A stretch of DNA of 64,000 bases from contig NZ_WTWX01000013.1 in assembly GCF_009870785.1 (NCBI RefSeq), forward strand, positions 44,336 through 108,335, written 5' to 3'. A model generated the notes under the pieces. The model saw nothing but the letters and a program-made list of their open reading frames with translations. It was not told the origin of the DNA and made no database searches. Source of the DNA: Paenibacillus sp. An7 (GTDB lineage Bacteria; Bacillota; Bacilli; Paenibacillales; Paenibacillaceae). A program made the translations under genes and the position numbers. How positions within the stretch are numbered: the stretch's first letter is position 1; the number at the start of each line of letters is the position of its first letter. This document shows positions 44,677 through 53,063 of this stretch, in pieces.

Positions 44677-44694
44677 TATTTTATTGTGCATGTG

Positions 44695-44919
44695 TTACAC
44701 GCGGCGCAGCCGACCAAGCTCAGACACTAGCGCTTCCACTTCAGATATACTAAGATTTGTTTTTGAATTGACAACATCATATAGGTCATAGATATCATCA
44801 TATTGTTCCACGGAGAAAGCAGAAGATTGCAGGGCAGAAGCGCTCGCCATTTTTAATTTTTCTTTAATAGCCTCAATCATGTATTCGATATTTTCCGGGC
44901 TTTTTTGAGATAAATCCAT
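44695..44919 (-). CDS. DUF1128 family protein
   Basis: 74-residue soluble helical protein. MDLSQKSPENIEYMIEAIKEKL...SAFSVEQYDDIYDLYDVVNSKTNLSISEVEALVSELGRLRRV matches the DUF1128 (YfkK-like) family of Bacillales. It is acidic with a C-terminal basic end. A GAAAGGAATG ribosome site precedes ATG 44919. No function is known. Confidence 0.88.
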   Translation of the reverse strand: MDLSQKSPENIEYMIEAIKEKLKMASASALQSSAFSVEQYDDIYDLYDVVNSKTNLSISEVEALVSELGRLRRV

Positions 44920-45020
44920 ATTCCGTCCATTCCTTTCGGTACAGTAAAGTTTGTTCGTATTGTATCATGTAAGGAGCAGGATAGAAAGAAAAAGAAGACA
45001 CGAAAAGGAGATGACGGGAA

Positions 45021-45584
45021 TTGTCTAAATTCACTCCCCTTACTTCTCGAAGCGGAATGTCAGTGGGGAATGCGGTGACAGCGGATCAGCTTGTCTCTTT
45101 TTTTAAACAAATATATACCAAACACAAGGAAGAAGAGATTACTTTCGTATGTATTGGAACAGATCGCTCTACTGGCGATGCACTTGGCCCGCTGACCGGA
45201 ACCTATCTGTGTGATCATGGTTTTACTAGAGTGATAGGAACGCTCTCAAGTCCTTGTGATGCAGTCAATCTAGAGTCGTATCTTGCAGAGATTCCTTCTG
45301 ATCAGATCGTTATTGCTATAGATGCATGTCTTGGAGACGCAGCTAATATAGGCAGATTTATAAGTAAAGCAACTGCCTTGTTCCCGGGTCAGTCTGTAAA
45401 AGGACAACTGCCTCCTGTTGGGAATTATAGTATTGCCGGTATTGTAAATAGAAATGGCCCCAGACCGTATTCCATCTTGCAGATGACCTCACTCTACCAG
45501 GTAATGAATATGGCAATACAGATTGCAGACGCTGCTAAAGCAGGTGTGGACTACACGAGAATGAGTCAAGTTTTAATGAATTAG
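45021..45584 (+). CDS. yyaC: Spore protein YyaC (DUF1256, GPR-like fold)
   Basis: 187-residue protein of the YyaC family found in endospore formers. Key segments are VCIGTDRSTGDALGPLTGTYL, VIAIDACLGDA and LPPVGNYSIAGIVN, including the paired acidic residues resembling the spore germination protease GPR. In Bacillus it is made in the developing spore. The start is TTG 45021, 10 bases after AAAGGAGATG. Its presence supports an endospore-forming host. Protease activity has not been assigned from sequence alone. Confidence 0.92.
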   Translation: MSKFTPLTSRSGMSVGNAVTADQLVSFFKQIYTKHKEEEITFVCIGTDRSTGDALGPLTGTYLCDHGFTRVIGTLSSPCDAVNLESYLAEIPSDQIVIAIDACLGDAANIGRFISKATALFPGQSVKGQLPPVGNYSIAGIVNRNGPRPYSILQMTSLYQVMNMAIQIADAAKAGVDYTRMSQVLMN

Positions 45585-45724
45585 CTACTAAGGGCTAGGA
45601 AATAATTACAGATAAGGTAAGTGTTTCAACAGGTCTTGAAAAGAGTAATAGAATAGATAAGTCTAATCCAGGTGTTTTAGTTTTGATTCGGCTATATACG
45701 GCTAACAGAAAGAAGGCGTAACTG

Positions 45725-46516
45725 ATGAAGAAAATGGAACTTGAAAACCAGAACATTGCTTATAAGGATCAAGGAGCCGGAGAGGCCGTCTTATTATTAC
45801 ATGGTTTTTGCGGCAGCTCGGCTTATTTTGATGAAATATTGCCTGGGCTCACAGCGAATTATCGCTGCATTGTTCCTGATCTAAGAGGACATGGTCAGTC
45901 AGATGCTCCAAATAGCAGTTACAGCATAGATCAGATGGCAGACGACGTAATAGGAGTGCTAAATGCACTTGAACTAGCTAAGGTAAGTGTATTTGGTCAT
46001 TCACTTGGCGGATACATCACTCTTTCTATAGCGGAACGTTACCCTGAACGGGTAAAGGCATTTGGACTTGTCCATTCCACTGCTTATCCAGACAGCGAAG
46101 AAGCAAAAGAGAAAAGATTAGCAGCCGTTTCTACCATTCAAACAAAAGGAATTCAGAGTTTTGTGGATTCTCTTGTACCGGGTTTGTTTGCAGAGGAAAA
46201 TCGCGAACAAATGTCTAGCGTAATCGACAAAATTCAGGAGATTGGATATCGTACTTCTCCGCTGGGAGCATCAAGCACAGCAATCGCTATGAGAGAACGT
46301 CCTGATCGGCGTCATGTTCTGGAGGAATCCAATGTCCCCGTTTTGCTTATCGCTGGAGAATCCGATGGAGTCGTGCCGCCGGATAGAACCTTTACTACAG
46401 ATGGTGAAGGAGTTACACAGGCTTTAATTCGTGGTGCTGGACATATGAGTATGGTAGAGGCCCCTGATGAGCTGACACGAGTTATCTTAGAATTTTTAAA
46501 TAAGAATGTAAAATAA
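45725..46516 (+). CDS. Alpha/beta-fold hydrolase
   Basis: 263-residue alpha/beta hydrolase. HG oxyanion segment LLHGFCGSSAYF (about 26), nucleophile Ser in GHSLGGYI (about 97), acid Asp in LLIAGESDGVVPP, and His in GAGHMSMVEAP complete the catalytic set. The family includes esterases, haloperoxidases and menaquinone or 2-hydroxy-6-ketononadienoate hydrolases; the substrate is undetermined. The ribosome site before ATG 45725 is AGAAAGAAGG. No functionally linked neighbour is evident. Confidence 0.88.
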   Translation: MKKMELENQNIAYKDQGAGEAVLLLHGFCGSSAYFDEILPGLTANYRCIVPDLRGHGQSDAPNSSYSIDQMADDVIGVLNALELAKVSVFGHSLGGYITLSIAERYPERVKAFGLVHSTAYPDSEEAKEKRLAAVSTIQTKGIQSFVDSLVPGLFAEENREQMSSVIDKIQEIGYRTSPLGASSTAIAMRERPDRRHVLEESNVPVLLIAGESDGVVPPDRTFTTDGEGVTQALIRGAGHMSMVEAPDELTRVILEFLNKNVK

Positions 46517-46531
46517 TAATATAGATAAGGG

Positions 46532-46570
46532 AAGCGGACAGGTGAAGGATAGAACCTGTTCGCTTTTTTT
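46532..46570 (+). terminator. Terminator of the hydrolase gene
   Basis: AAGCGGACAGGT / ACCTGTTCGCTT hairpin and a seven-T run. Confidence 0.92.
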
Positions 46571-46650
46571 GTGGTTTGGCTTTTTCGTATAAATGTAGGT
46601 AAAATCAATACATACAGTACGGATAAGCTGCCTAAGGAGTGAAGATCCAT

Positions 46651-47301
46651 ATGTTCAGAAGAGATTATCTCCTTCGTATGGTGGAGGAAATGACCAGCAT
46701 GATCGGTAAAGTGTTTGAACTCAAACAGAAGAAAAAACATATAGAAGCTTTATGGGAACTGGATGAGTGGCTGAAACGCCAGTTTCGTTTAAATTCTCAG
46801 CTCCTGAATTCATTATCTACCGAGGATATCATTGATCTCTTCCGTCAAGGTAGCGGAATTGAAGTAGATCAAGTTCAGCAGGTTGCCCGTATTCTAGAAG
46901 AAGAAGGCGAGATCTATCAGGATCAAGGACACACAGATGAAGGCTTAATCCGGTATATGAAAGCTTTGCATTTATATCTGTACTGTATGCTGAATGGAGC
47001 AAATCCCGATATTTTGCAAGCACCGGCACGGATTCAGCAGCTATATGTGAAAGTGAAAGGATATGAACTTCCAGACAAAACGGAGAGATTATCGGCATTA
47101 TACCGAGAAGAAATAGGCCAATATGCGGAAGCTGAGAATAGTTGGTATCGTTTGGTGGACCGTGACCCTGAAGAACAATACAGAGAAGAAGCTCGCGTAT
47201 TCTATCAGCGTCTTTTAAAACTGGAAGATGGGAAGCTTAAACAAGGTGGACTGCCTCGTCAAGAGGTAGAAGAAGGACTTCATCATATGCAAAGAAAGTA
47301 G
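46651..47301 (+). CDS. DUF6483-like helical protein
   Basis: 216-residue soluble protein, almost entirely helical, resembling the DUF6483 family of Paenibacillus and relatives. The N-terminal helix FRRDYLLRMVEEMTSMIGKVFELKQKK is the best-kept part; two tetratricopeptide-like helix pairs follow (for example DQGHTDEGLIRYMKALHLY and EIGQYAEAENSWYRLVDRDP). ATG 46651 follows AAGGAG by 11 bases, and GTG 46639 overlaps the site. The function is unknown; a binding or adaptor role is only suggested by the repeats. Confidence 0.7.
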   Translation: MFRRDYLLRMVEEMTSMIGKVFELKQKKKHIEALWELDEWLKRQFRLNSQLLNSLSTEDIIDLFRQGSGIEVDQVQQVARILEEEGEIYQDQGHTDEGLIRYMKALHLYLYCMLNGANPDILQAPARIQQLYVKVKGYELPDKTERLSALYREEIGQYAEAENSWYRLVDRDPEEQYREEARVFYQRLLKLEDGKLKQGGLPRQEVEEGLHHMQRK

Positions 47302-47404
47302 TATGATTCGGTCATTCCGTGATAAAAATAAACTTACTGAACATAATGGTTTAATATGTTATCGTTACTAAGATAAAGTTATATAGAAAGTGAGATGTAC
47401 CATT

Positions 47405-48571
47405 TTGGATTCTTTACGAAAATTAATTACAGATATATTTGAAGAGCAGGCACTGATCAATGCTACACTCAGCCAATTACGTAAACGAGAAGGACAGCTT
47501 TATTCAAAAGTACAGATTAAACCTGTATTATTAAAGAATAAATTGCACTATCAGTTTGCATATCATCAGAACAATAAGGTAATTCATGAAAATTTAGAAC
47601 CAGAGCAGGCAGCTAAGGCTGTGACTGTTATGTTTGAGGAAACATTTAGACAAGGTATGCTATGTACACCAGAAGCGGACTATCAGATTTTGATTAGTAA
47701 AAAATACAAGGTCTCCATTCTAACGCGTTCTCCGTCCAAAAAGGAGATTGACCTTTCACATAATCGTAAAAAAAGATATGTACTTGAAGATGGCAAACCC
47801 ATTCCTTTTCTCATTGAACTCGGTATCATGAGTGAAGAAGGAAAAGTACATGCTCGCAGATATGATAAATTCAAGCAGATCAATCGCTTTTTAGAAATGG
47901 TTGAAGATATCCTGCCTAGTCTGCCGGAGGAGAGACCGATCACAATCGTGGACTTTGGGTGTGGTAAGTCGTATCTGACGTTTGCCCTTTATCATTACTT
48001 GGCGGTGAAGCAAAGACGGAAAATTCAAGTTGTTGGTCTTGATTTGAAGGCCGATGTCATTGAACATTGCAGTCAGATCGCCAAAAATCTGGGATATCAG
48101 AATCTGAAGTTTTTGGTAGGGGATATTGCGGAATATAACGAGCTCGAACAAGTAGATATGGTAGTCACGCTTCATGCCTGTGATACGGCAACCGATGCCG
48201 CACTGGATAAAGCAGTTCGCTGGGGAGCTTCGGTTATTTTGTCGGTACCTTGCTGTCAGCATGAATTGTTTGCGCAGATGGAAGCTTCAGTTATGAATCC
48301 ATTATTGTCTCACGGCATTCTGAAAGAGCGTTTTGCTGCGCTAGCTACAGATTCCATTCGAGCGAAATTACTTGATATGATGGGATATCGAACTCAACTG
48401 CTGGAGTTTATTGATATGGAGCATACACCTAAAAACATTCTGATCCGAGCGGTGCGAGGACAAGCAGGTGACCCGGATGCCTTGTGGAAAGAATACGAGG
48501 CTTACCGGGACTTTTTACATGTCGATCCTTACCTGGAACGGGCTTGTCGTGATCTGCTTCCTAAATCGTAG
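47405..48571 (+). CDS. Class I SAM-dependent methyltransferase
   Basis: 388-residue protein with a divergent N-terminal domain (1-170; RKREGQLYSKVQIKPVLLKNKLHYQF...) and a Rossmann methyltransferase domain. The SAM motif is VDFGCGKSYLTFALYHYL, followed by VVGLDLK, FLVGDIAEY and VVTLHACDTATDAAL, then SVPCCQHEL. The C-G-K and HACDTATD features are those of the METTL25/GSTCD-like group, possibly RNA-directed; the target is unknown. The TTG start at 47405 has AAAGTGAG upstream; GTG 47390 is an alternative adding five residues. Confidence 0.82.
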   Translation: MDSLRKLITDIFEEQALINATLSQLRKREGQLYSKVQIKPVLLKNKLHYQFAYHQNNKVIHENLEPEQAAKAVTVMFEETFRQGMLCTPEADYQILISKKYKVSILTRSPSKKEIDLSHNRKKRYVLEDGKPIPFLIELGIMSEEGKVHARRYDKFKQINRFLEMVEDILPSLPEERPITIVDFGCGKSYLTFALYHYLAVKQRRKIQVVGLDLKADVIEHCSQIAKNLGYQNLKFLVGDIAEYNELEQVDMVVTLHACDTATDAALDKAVRWGASVILSVPCCQHELFAQMEASVMNPLLSHGILKERFAALATDSIRAKLLDMMGYRTQLLEFIDMEHTPKNILIRAVRGQAGDPDALWKEYEAYRDFLHVDPYLERACRDLLPKS

Positions 48572-48606
48572 AGGTGTAGAATAAATAGAACAAAATTGTT
48601 AGATAA

Positions 48607-48645
48607 GAGGTCAATCCTAATATAGGGTTGATCTCTTTTTTTTAG
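48607..48645 (+). terminator. Terminator of the methyltransferase gene
   Basis: GAGGTCAATCCT / AGGGTTGATCTC hairpin then a run of T. Confidence 0.9.
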
Positions 48646-48693
48646 GGAATAGTAGATAGGTAGATAGGAAGGGAAAGAGGGATTGTTCAAATC

Positions 48694-50136
48694 ATGATAC
48701 ATCAAAAGAGAAGAGGACAATCTGCAAAAAAAGAACGATGGTTATATTCAATTTTAGGTATTATTACTGGCTTTGTACTCGTAATGGGGATCATGGACCG
48801 CGGCCTTTTTTATATAGAGGATGTATATAAACTTGGAGGAGCGTTGCTTTGTGCTCTGTTTGTTATGTACTTATATGTTTGGCTTTATTTAAGAAAGAAA
48901 AGTAGATTTTGGTATGATCATCTGTACGTCCAAGGAGCTTTTTTATATGTGATTCCTCTGCTTCTATCTGTTATATATGCAGTCCAGTTCGTATGGGGAA
49001 ATCCGATTAGTTTCGAAGGAACTTTTCATAATATGATCCGGTTTGGATTTATTTGTATTTATGCGGCAGTCTGTTTTCTACTTGGCACAAAACCGTTCGG
49101 AAAAAGATGGCTTGTTGCAAGTATTCAGATAGCAGGCTGGTTTCTTGTAATCAGCGGTTTATCTGCTGTATGCGGCTTGTTTGTATTACCTTATACCATT
49201 TTGCGCACGGATGATCCGTTAATTAGCTTTGCGGGAGCAAGATTATCCGGGGTACTTGAATATCCAAATGCCTATGCAGCGCTTGTTGGGATGTTTTTAC
49301 TGGAGCGCCTTGCGGCAGCGACACTTGGCTTTAGAAGCAGTGGAAAAGGGGCAAGGGAGCAAGTGATCGTCTCCTCTCTTGCTCTATATCCAGCTGCAAC
49401 CGCGCTTCTTCTCAGCGAGTCGCGCGGTGCTTGGCTGGCGGCATGCATATGCGCCGCCGCTATGCTCCTACAGCAGCAGCGCGGACAGCGTTTGCTGCTG
49501 CTCGGTGCGGGTGCTGCGCCGCTCCTTGCGGCGGCAGTCACGCACCGAGCACTTGCCGGCGCGAGCCTGGCGCCGGCAACCATTCCCGGCCTGCTGTGGC
49601 TGGCCGGGGGGGAGATCGCAGCGCTCACAGGTGCGCTGCTGCTTCATACACTGCTTGCGCGCGGCCGGAGGGTGGCCGCTGCCGCAGTAAGTGCAGCAAG
49701 CCTTGCCAGCTGTGCCTGGCTCGTGATCCGCACTGCATCCGCAAGAATAACCTCCGGAGAGACATGGGTCTCCCGGGAGGTGATGTGGCAAGATGCAGTC
49801 AGATTTGCTCTTAACTCCCCTTGGCTGGGCCATGGCGGGGAGGCCTGGAAACATGCTGTGCAGACAGTGCAATCAGCCCCGTATGCGGGAAATGAAATAC
49901 ATAGCGCCTATCTCGATATGTGGCTCGATACCGGTTTAATAGGCCTGCTGCTAATGGCGAGTCTTTTTGTCTATATAGGAGGACTTCTGCGCCGGCATGC
50001 GCCGGAACTCTTACCTGCCGGACTGCTTCTTATCCTGCATGGCGGGATTGATTTTGATTTTAGCTATTCGGTGTTCTGGATGGTTCTTATCTTACTGGGA
50101 GCTCTGGCTTTACCTGTCCCGCCCCCCCAGCGTTGA
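48694..50136 (+). CDS. O-antigen ligase/polymerase-like membrane protein
   Basis: 480-residue protein with about eleven membrane helices. The C-terminal half has the O-antigen ligase (Wzy_C) signature region, including SGVLEYPNAYA, LLLSESRGAWLA, LGHGGEAWKHA and GNEIHSAYLDMWLDTGLIGLLLM with the conserved His and long periplasm-facing loop. Such proteins ligate or polymerise polysaccharide on lipid carrier. Many Paenibacillus homologues carry a C-terminal TPR region, which is absent here. The segment about 49,290-49,750 is much richer in GC than either end and encodes an Ala/Leu/Arg-rich stretch. AAAGAGGGA precedes ATG 48694. Confidence 0.82.
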   Translation: MIHQKRRGQSAKKERWLYSILGIITGFVLVMGIMDRGLFYIEDVYKLGGALLCALFVMYLYVWLYLRKKSRFWYDHLYVQGAFLYVIPLLLSVIYAVQFVWGNPISFEGTFHNMIRFGFICIYAAVCFLLGTKPFGKRWLVASIQIAGWFLVISGLSAVCGLFVLPYTILRTDDPLISFAGARLSGVLEYPNAYAALVGMFLLERLAAATLGFRSSGKGAREQVIVSSLALYPAATALLLSESRGAWLAACICAAAMLLQQQRGQRLLLLGAGAAPLLAAAVTHRALAGASLAPATIPGLLWLAGGEIAALTGALLLHTLLARGRRVAAAAVSAASLASCAWLVIRTASARITSGETWVSREVMWQDAVRFALNSPWLGHGGEAWKHAVQTVQSAPYAGNEIHSAYLDMWLDTGLIGLLLMASLFVYIGGLLRRHAPELLPAGLLLILHGGIDFDFSYSVFWMVLILLGALALPVPPPQR

Positions 50137-50178
50137 TGAACCTGAGAGAAGAAGAACCTTCGCCATAAGGAGCAGGAA

Positions 50179-50517
50179 TTAACCTCCGTAGGAATCCCGA
50201 AATGCGGCGGAAAGTTTGGTTTCTGGGATATCCCAAAGTGCGGCAAGCTCAGGAAGTACATCTTTGTCCCACCAGTCACACTGAGCTTTTCGGTTATTAT
50301 GATTTTCGTTCACCCAGATTAGGTTACCGATCACTTTTCGGTAATATAGATTTTCTCCTTGTGTTACAAGGTCTGGTGCAATATAAACTTTGAGTCGCTT
50401 GATAGTCCGGTACAATTCTTTGTTGCAAGCCCTACGGATTTTTCGAGCTGAGGGCAGCTTCGTCTTGGGTCCTTTCGCGTAGGGAGCGGTCTGTCCGGGA
50501 CGGGCAGAGTGATTCAT
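50179..50517 (-). CDS. Small basic protein of unknown function
   Basis: 112-residue soluble protein with no membrane helix, start at ATG 50517, eight bases after AAGGAGG; the frame continuing to 50568 lacks that support. The first 35 residues are basic and polar, and the core (RRACNKELYRTIKRLKVYIAPDL...YYRKVIGNLIWVNENHNN...CDWWDKDVLPELAALWDIP) is Trp/Tyr-rich. It is convergent with the polymerase gene. I do not recognise the family; the fold looks like a compact helical domain. No terminator is evident between the two genes. Confidence 0.65.
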   Translation of the reverse strand: MNHSARPGQTAPYAKGPKTKLPSARKIRRACNKELYRTIKRLKVYIAPDLVTQGENLYYRKVIGNLIWVNENHNNRKAQCDWWDKDVLPELAALWDIPETKLSAAFRDSYGG

Positions 50518-50772
50518 GCCATCGACCTCCTTTTTTGTACCATATGCGGACGGAGCTGCAGTGGACACCTGACTTAGTAGAAGAAAATAAGAACTTCATG
50601 ATATGATGGAAAAAGGAGAGCCTGTGATCTTTGTAGGGTAACCTCCGTTTTTACATAAAGTAAAGCAAGGATGATCATATCTTCCTTTTTTGTTTGTATT
50701 TTATCGATTTGGTTTATATGTAATCATCATATCAATTGATCACATTCTGAAACGGGAAAGGAAGTGCTTCTC

Positions 50773-51339
50773 ATGACTCCAAATTTATCGCATAAATTCG
50801 GTAAAGGATTACCACCAGAAGAATTTGTTTCGAACATGACTCAGAACCAAGAGGTTTTTCAAGATTGGTATCAACGGTTTGAGTGGACAAATGTCGAAGA
50901 TCAGGCTTTCTTTGAAAGCTTAAATCATCGTGATGATTTACGCGTTCTTATTTTGGCGGCTGATTGGTGCGGAGATGTCGTGCGTAATATTCCGGTTGTA
51001 TTCCAAGCATTGGAGATTACAGGAATTCCTACAGAAGTACTGATTATGGAGAATCACCTTGAAATTATGGATCAATTCTTAACCTTGGGAGGACGTTCGA
51101 TTCCGGTAGTTATCTTTACAGACTCCGGTGGTCACGTGCTTGGAACTTGGGGACCTCGTCCTGCTCATGTACAGGAAGCAATGGTTCAATTTAAGACAGA
51201 GAATAAAGACCGTGAGGCGGCAGATTATCAAGATAATCTCGCAGAAACACGCAAGGAAATTATAAAACGTTACGGGGAGGGTACGGAGTATCAGGCAGCG
51301 ATTATACGTGAGCTGCGTGAACTGATTTCCGGTTTTTAG
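50773..51339 (+). CDS. Thioredoxin-fold protein lacking the second active-site Cys
   Basis: 188-residue cytoplasmic protein with a thioredoxin-like fold at about 50-150: LILAADWCGDVVRNIPVVFQAL, then the cis-Pro region GRSIPVVIFTDSGG. The active site is W-C-G-D-V rather than WCGPC, so only one Cys remains; disulfide exchange by the usual route is not possible, but thiol binding or glutathione-type chemistry is. ATG 50773 follows AAAGGAAG by eight bases; GTG 50764 overlaps the site. It is immediately followed by the metallo-hydrolase gene (stop and start adjacent), suggesting a joint task in thiol or hydroperoxide metabolism. Confidence 0.85.
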   Translation: MTPNLSHKFGKGLPPEEFVSNMTQNQEVFQDWYQRFEWTNVEDQAFFESLNHRDDLRVLILAADWCGDVVRNIPVVFQALEITGIPTEVLIMENHLEIMDQFLTLGGRSIPVVIFTDSGGHVLGTWGPRPAHVQEAMVQFKTENKDREAADYQDNLAETRKEIIKRYGEGTEYQAAIIRELRELISGF

Positions 51340-51975
51340 ATGCTGAATATACGAACATTTAACCTAGGACCACTGCAAACCAATGCATATCTGGTGCAAG
51401 GAGAAAATACGAGTAAAGCTTTTATTATTGATCCGGGTATGAATCCTAAGTCGCTTGTCCGGGCAATTGAGAATCTTGAGATTGAAGCCATCGTGCTTAC
51501 TCATGCTCATTTTGATCATATGGGCGGTGTAGAAGAAATTCGGAATTGGAAAGGGTGCCCTGTCTATCTGCATGCAGCGGAAGCAGAATGGCTGGAATCT
51601 CCTAAATGGAATGGATCGCTTCGCTGGCCTGATGTGACGGAACCGCTCATGACAGGACCGGCAGAATATGATCTTGCTGCGGGACAGACTTTGAATTTAG
51701 TAGGACATACCTTCAAAGTATTCCACACTCCAGGACATTCCCCAGGCAGTGTGAGTCTGCTTAGCGGTAAAAATCTTTTTGCCGGGGATGTATTATTCCG
51801 TTCGGGTGTAGGACGTACAGATCTTCCTGGAGGCAGTGAGCGAGAGCTGATTGATTCCATACAGAATACGCTTTACACATTTGATGAGGATATTGTGGTA
51901 TATCCCGGTCATGGACCGAAAACCACCATCGGATTTGAGAAACAAAATAATCCATACGTTCGTGCTTCTCGCTAA
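51340..51975 (+). CDS. Metallo-beta-lactamase-fold hydrolase (glyoxalase II-like)
   Basis: 211-residue MBL-fold enzyme. The metal site is HAHFDHMGG (HxHxDH), with further ligands in FHTPGHSPGS, AGDVLF and the C-terminal YPGHGPKT. The layout matches YqgX/GloB-type hydroxyacylglutathione hydrolases or persulfide/lactone hydrolases. Its ATG follows directly on the stop of the thioredoxin-like gene without its own good ribosome site, so it should be translated by coupling. Substrate uncertain; bacillithiol or glutathione thioesters are reasonable candidates by family. Confidence 0.92.
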   Translation: MLNIRTFNLGPLQTNAYLVQGENTSKAFIIDPGMNPKSLVRAIENLEIEAIVLTHAHFDHMGGVEEIRNWKGCPVYLHAAEAEWLESPKWNGSLRWPDVTEPLMTGPAEYDLAAGQTLNLVGHTFKVFHTPGHSPGSVSLLSGKNLFAGDVLFRSGVGRTDLPGGSERELIDSIQNTLYTFDEDIVVYPGHGPKTTIGFEKQNNPYVRASR

Positions 51976-52231
51976 AAATAGTAGAGAATCCGACATTCTT
52001 CTTCAAAAAGTATGGACAACACTCTTATTAATGAGTAGAATGAACTTTATTAGAAACACCCAACTATGACAAGCACGCAGACTGAGGATTCGTCCCGGTT
52101 TGCGTTCTTTTTTTATGTAGCTCTCTTTATCCTTATCTATCTTCTTATCTTGAATGGGGCGATTCTTTCCATAGACATCGTTACTTTTTTTTAGTAGACT
52201 AGACAGACAATAATGAATCAGGAGGTAGACG

Positions 52232-52618
52232 ATGCTGAATTTAGGGGAAAAGATTATCATCGTCGCGGACGCCTTTGAGCAGAATCTTCCTGTAGGAGAT
52301 TACGGTTATATTATTGCTTATGATCGGAATCCAGATAACGCTTTTGACTATGTGATTCGTGTTCCTCAGGTAAATCGCAACTTTTTTGTTCCATCAGGTG
52401 ATATCGAACCGGAAGAACAAATCTTGAGACAGGAAGCAGAGCGTATTGAGAGGGATGCCCTTATTGATTACGCACTGGCTACACATAATGAGAAGTTGTT
52501 CCGTCAGTTATTAAATGGCGATGAACTGGAATTAGTGGAAGAGGAAGAAGAGGCCGCGAACGAACCAATGTCACAAGCGGATTTTATAAAGCAAGTTAAT
52601 CTACGTGCATGGATTTAA
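52232..52618 (+). CDS. Conserved protein of unknown function
   Basis: 128-residue acidic cytoplasmic protein. The N-terminal half reads like a small beta barrel of strands (KIIIVADAFEQNLPVGDYGYIIAYDRNPDNAFDYVIRVPQVNRNFFVP, then SGDIEP), and the C-terminal half is helical with a Glu-rich stretch (LVEEEEEAANEP). AGGAGG precedes ATG 52232 by about nine bases. A strong terminator follows. I do not recognise a named family; some databases call similar proteins ATPase, but no ATPase motif is present. Confidence 0.7.
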   Translation: MLNLGEKIIIVADAFEQNLPVGDYGYIIAYDRNPDNAFDYVIRVPQVNRNFFVPSGDIEPEEQILRQEAERIERDALIDYALATHNEKLFRQLLNGDELELVEEEEEAANEPMSQADFIKQVNLRAWI

Positions 52619-52622
52619 TGGT

Positions 52623-52654
52623 AAGGAGCCGGATCAATTTTCCGGCTCCTTTTG
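52623..52654 (+). terminator. Terminator upstream of gatC
   Basis: AGGAGCCGGA / TCCGGCTCCT perfect arms and TTTTG. Confidence 0.9.
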
Positions 52655-52752
52655 TTTCTTTATAACGATTTCATTTGATTCACTGCATGGACGTGTTAAA
52701 ATGGACACAATATGAATAGATAGGGCTAAATTGAAGGAGGAACGAACCTAGT

Positions 52753-53040
52753 ATGAGTATTACGAATCAGGATGTTCAACATGTAGCAAAGCTGGCACGT
52801 CTTAACCTAAGCGATGAGGAAGAAACACAGCTAACGGAGCAATTGAACGCAATTTTGCAGTATGCTGAGAAGCTGAACGAGCTAGACACCGATGGAATCG
52901 AGCCGACTACACATGTACTGCATGTATCCAATGTAATGCGTGAAGATGAAGTACGTGAAAGTTTGCCAATAGAAAAAGTGATGCTTAATGCGCCGGATGA
53001 AGAAGAGGGTCAGATTAAAGTTCCGGCTATACTTGAATAG
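52753..53040 (+). CDS. gatC: Asp-tRNA(Asn)/Glu-tRNA(Gln) amidotransferase subunit C
   Basis: 95-residue GatC, a helical clamp that stabilises the GatA-GatB complex used to make Gln-tRNA(Gln) and Asn-tRNA(Asn) by transamidation. Recognised by VQHVAKLARLNLSDEEE, the LNAILQYAEKLNELDTDGIEPTTHV core and the C-terminal IKVPAILE. AAGGAGGAACG lies before ATG. First gene of gatCAB; gatA follows after 23 bases. Confidence 0.97.
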   Translation: MSITNQDVQHVAKLARLNLSDEEETQLTEQLNAILQYAEKLNELDTDGIEPTTHVLHVSNVMREDEVRESLPIEKVMLNAPDEEEGQIKVPAILE

Positions 53041-53063
53041 ATACCATAGGGAGGTAAATACCG

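Noticed and set aside
49272..49872. Several long frames on both strands within the polymerase gene
   Set aside because: They arise from the GC-rich block, where stop codons are rare. The membrane-protein frame is continuous and conserved in type.
52073..52116. Weak hairpin and T run after the metallo-hydrolase
   Set aside because: The stem has several mismatches; a terminator is possible but not supported well enough to list.
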